Shown: positions 63,233 through 64,000 of the stretch, piece by piece | How the letters are laid out: each line of letters opens with the position of its first letter | Position numbering within the stretch: position 1 is the stretch's first letter | DNA from: Acetobacteraceae bacterium H6797 | Lineage (GTDB): Bacteria; Pseudomonadota; Alphaproteobacteria; Acetobacterales; Acetobacteraceae | NCBI GenBank assembly: GCA_015223225.1 | Contig: JADFCQ010000006.1 | Span: 248,001 to 312,000, forward strand | DNA: 64,000 bases | Direction: 5' to 3' | Notes under the pieces: generated by a model | Seen by the model: the letters and a program-made list of their open reading frames with translations, nothing else | Told to the model about the DNA's origin: nothing | Database searches by the model: none | Translations under genes and position numbers: made by a program

Positions 63233-64000
63233 TCAGGCGCTCTGCTCAGGCACCTCGCCAGTGCGGCCGCCAAGAAGGCCGAGCAGCGCCGCGAGCAGCA
63301 TGCCCGCCGCCGCGACACCCAGGCAGAGCGGCACCAGGAGCGATTGGTCGAGTTGGGCCTTGTCCACGAGGACGGCCACCAGCAGCGTGCCATAGGGCGC
63401 GACCAGCCGGGCGATGGCCTCGGCCAGCGTGAGCAGCCCCTGACCCGCAGGCGCCCTGTGGCGCGGCGAACCGCCCAGCAGCCGCCATCCGCAGGCGACC
63501 TCGAAGGCGCCTCGGCCGACCGTCATGGCGATGATGGGCGGCAGCAGCAGCCAGCCCGAATCCCCGGGCGTCTGGAGGGCGAGCCCGCCGAAGCCCAGGA
63601 CCAGCAGCAGCGCGCCCAGCGGCAGGAGCGGAAGGCCGGGCCGCCGGTCCAGCGCCCAGCCGCCCAGGAAGCCGATGATGGCGCTGCCCAGCATGGTCAG
63701 GCTCATGGTCAGGCCGATGGTCGCCACGGACAATTCCCAGCCCTGGTAAAAATAGGCGATGAGCATCAGCTCCGGCAGCGTCAGCCCCGCCGATACCAGA
63801 AGCCGGGCCAGGAAGGCGCCGGTCACACGCGGCCGGGCCAGCAGGTCGAGCGGCAGCAGCGGTGTCTCGCGGCGGGACTGGTGCCAGACGAACAGCGCCA
63901 GGAAGAGCAGCCCGCCGACCAGGAAGCGCAGCGCCCAGCGCCAGTCGAGGAAGGTGATGGCCGGCACGGCGACGATCAGCAGCCCGATGCTCAACAGGCT
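63233..64000 (-). CDS. MFS transporter, DHA2-like drug:H+ antiporter type, C-terminal part
   Basis: The gene enters from the right edge; about 255 C-terminal residues are visible. The stretch LFVWHQSRRETPLLPLDLLARPRV, a long cytoplasmic link followed by PLDLL, is typical of 14-helix DHA2/EmrB-type transporters. Seven to eight transmembrane segments follow. GGWALDRRPG matches the inner-loop motif. Substrate unknown. Confidence 0.85.
   Translation of the reverse strand, partial: SLLSIGLLIVAVPAITFLDWRWALRFLVGGLLFLALFVWHQSRRETPLLPLDLLARPRVTGAFLARLLVSAGLTLPELMLIAYFYQGWELSVATIGLTMSLTMLGSAIIGFLGGWALDRRPGLPLLPLGALLLVLGFGGLALQTPGDSGWLLLPPIIAMTVGRGAFEVACGWRLLGGSPRHRAPAGQGLLTLAEAIARLVAPYGTLLVAVLVDKAQLDQSLLVPLCLGVAAAGMLLAALLGLLGGRTGEVPEQSA

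Overview
The window is high-GC bacterial DNA. By gene content it comes from an alphaproteobacterium, most plausibly a Roseomonas-like member of the Acetobacteraceae. The pointers are a D,D-carboxypeptidase with a C-terminal SPOR domain, a compact thiO-thiS-thiG-thiE operon behind a TPP riboswitch, orphan Bug-type and peptide-type solute-binding proteins, several LysR regulators, and dense four-base stop/start overlaps. The genus is an inference. No rRNA, tRNA, IS element or CRISPR array was seen. No gap between genes reaches 300 bases.

Layout. (1) 1-7463: a heavy-metal-type RND efflux system (outer-membrane factor and pump on minus, adaptor divergent on plus), a divergent histidine kinase/response regulator pair, and a small lipoprotein. 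Matching GTAAG-N6-GTAAG repeats lie before the efflux genes and before the lipoprotein. (2) 7460-15165: a hydrolase, two LysR regulators, a D-2-hydroxyacid dehydrogenase/RraA-like pair, a Bug-type binding protein, a D-cysteine desulfhydrase-family enzyme, a 23-residue hydrophobic protein and a membrane protein. (3) 15396-31955: the accessory core. A complete dipeptide-type ABC importer is followed by an isochorismatase-fold hydrolase, a GatC/AtzG-like small protein and an amidase. A RutA-type flavin monooxygenase then leads a complete spermidine/putrescine-type ABC importer and a second isochorismatase-fold amidohydrolase. Two more amidases face them on minus. (4) 32013-40059: a cupin-XRE regulator with two copies of a TTTCA-N7-TGAAA operator, a peptide-binding protein, gamma-glutamyltransferase, a NIPSNAP protein, 5-oxoprolinase PxpA-PxpB-PxpC and a cupin. 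(5) 40064-46477: an O-acetylhomoserine sulfhydrylase-family enzyme, the fosmidomycin-resistance transporter Fsr, and a phosphonate ABC importer PhnC-PhnD-PhnE-PhnE. (6) 46478-58474: an opine-dehydrogenase-like protein, a NylB-like serine hydrolase, a CaiB-type CoA-transferase, LysR, a second gamma-glutamyltransferase/binding-protein pair, a beta-lactamase-fold hydrolase, a secreted lipase-like protein and a D,D-carboxypeptidase. (7) 58719-64000: a remnant of a sugar ABC permease with its terminator, the thiamine operon with its riboswitch, and two MFS transporters (the last cut by the window edge).

How it may work together. Block 3 reads as a peripheral pathway for a nitrogen-rich ring or amide compound: two importers bring it in, the RutA-type enzyme makes an oxidative amide cleavage, and five hydrolases release ammonia and carbamoyl groups. 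Only RutA and hydrolase genes are present. The rest of the classical rut operon (rutC, D, E, F, G) is absent, so this is probably a variant pathway. Block 4 reads as gamma-glutamyl peptide or glutathione use, with released glutamyl groups passing through 5-oxoproline to glutamate. Block 5 places phosphonate uptake beside an exporter of a phosphonate antibiotic.
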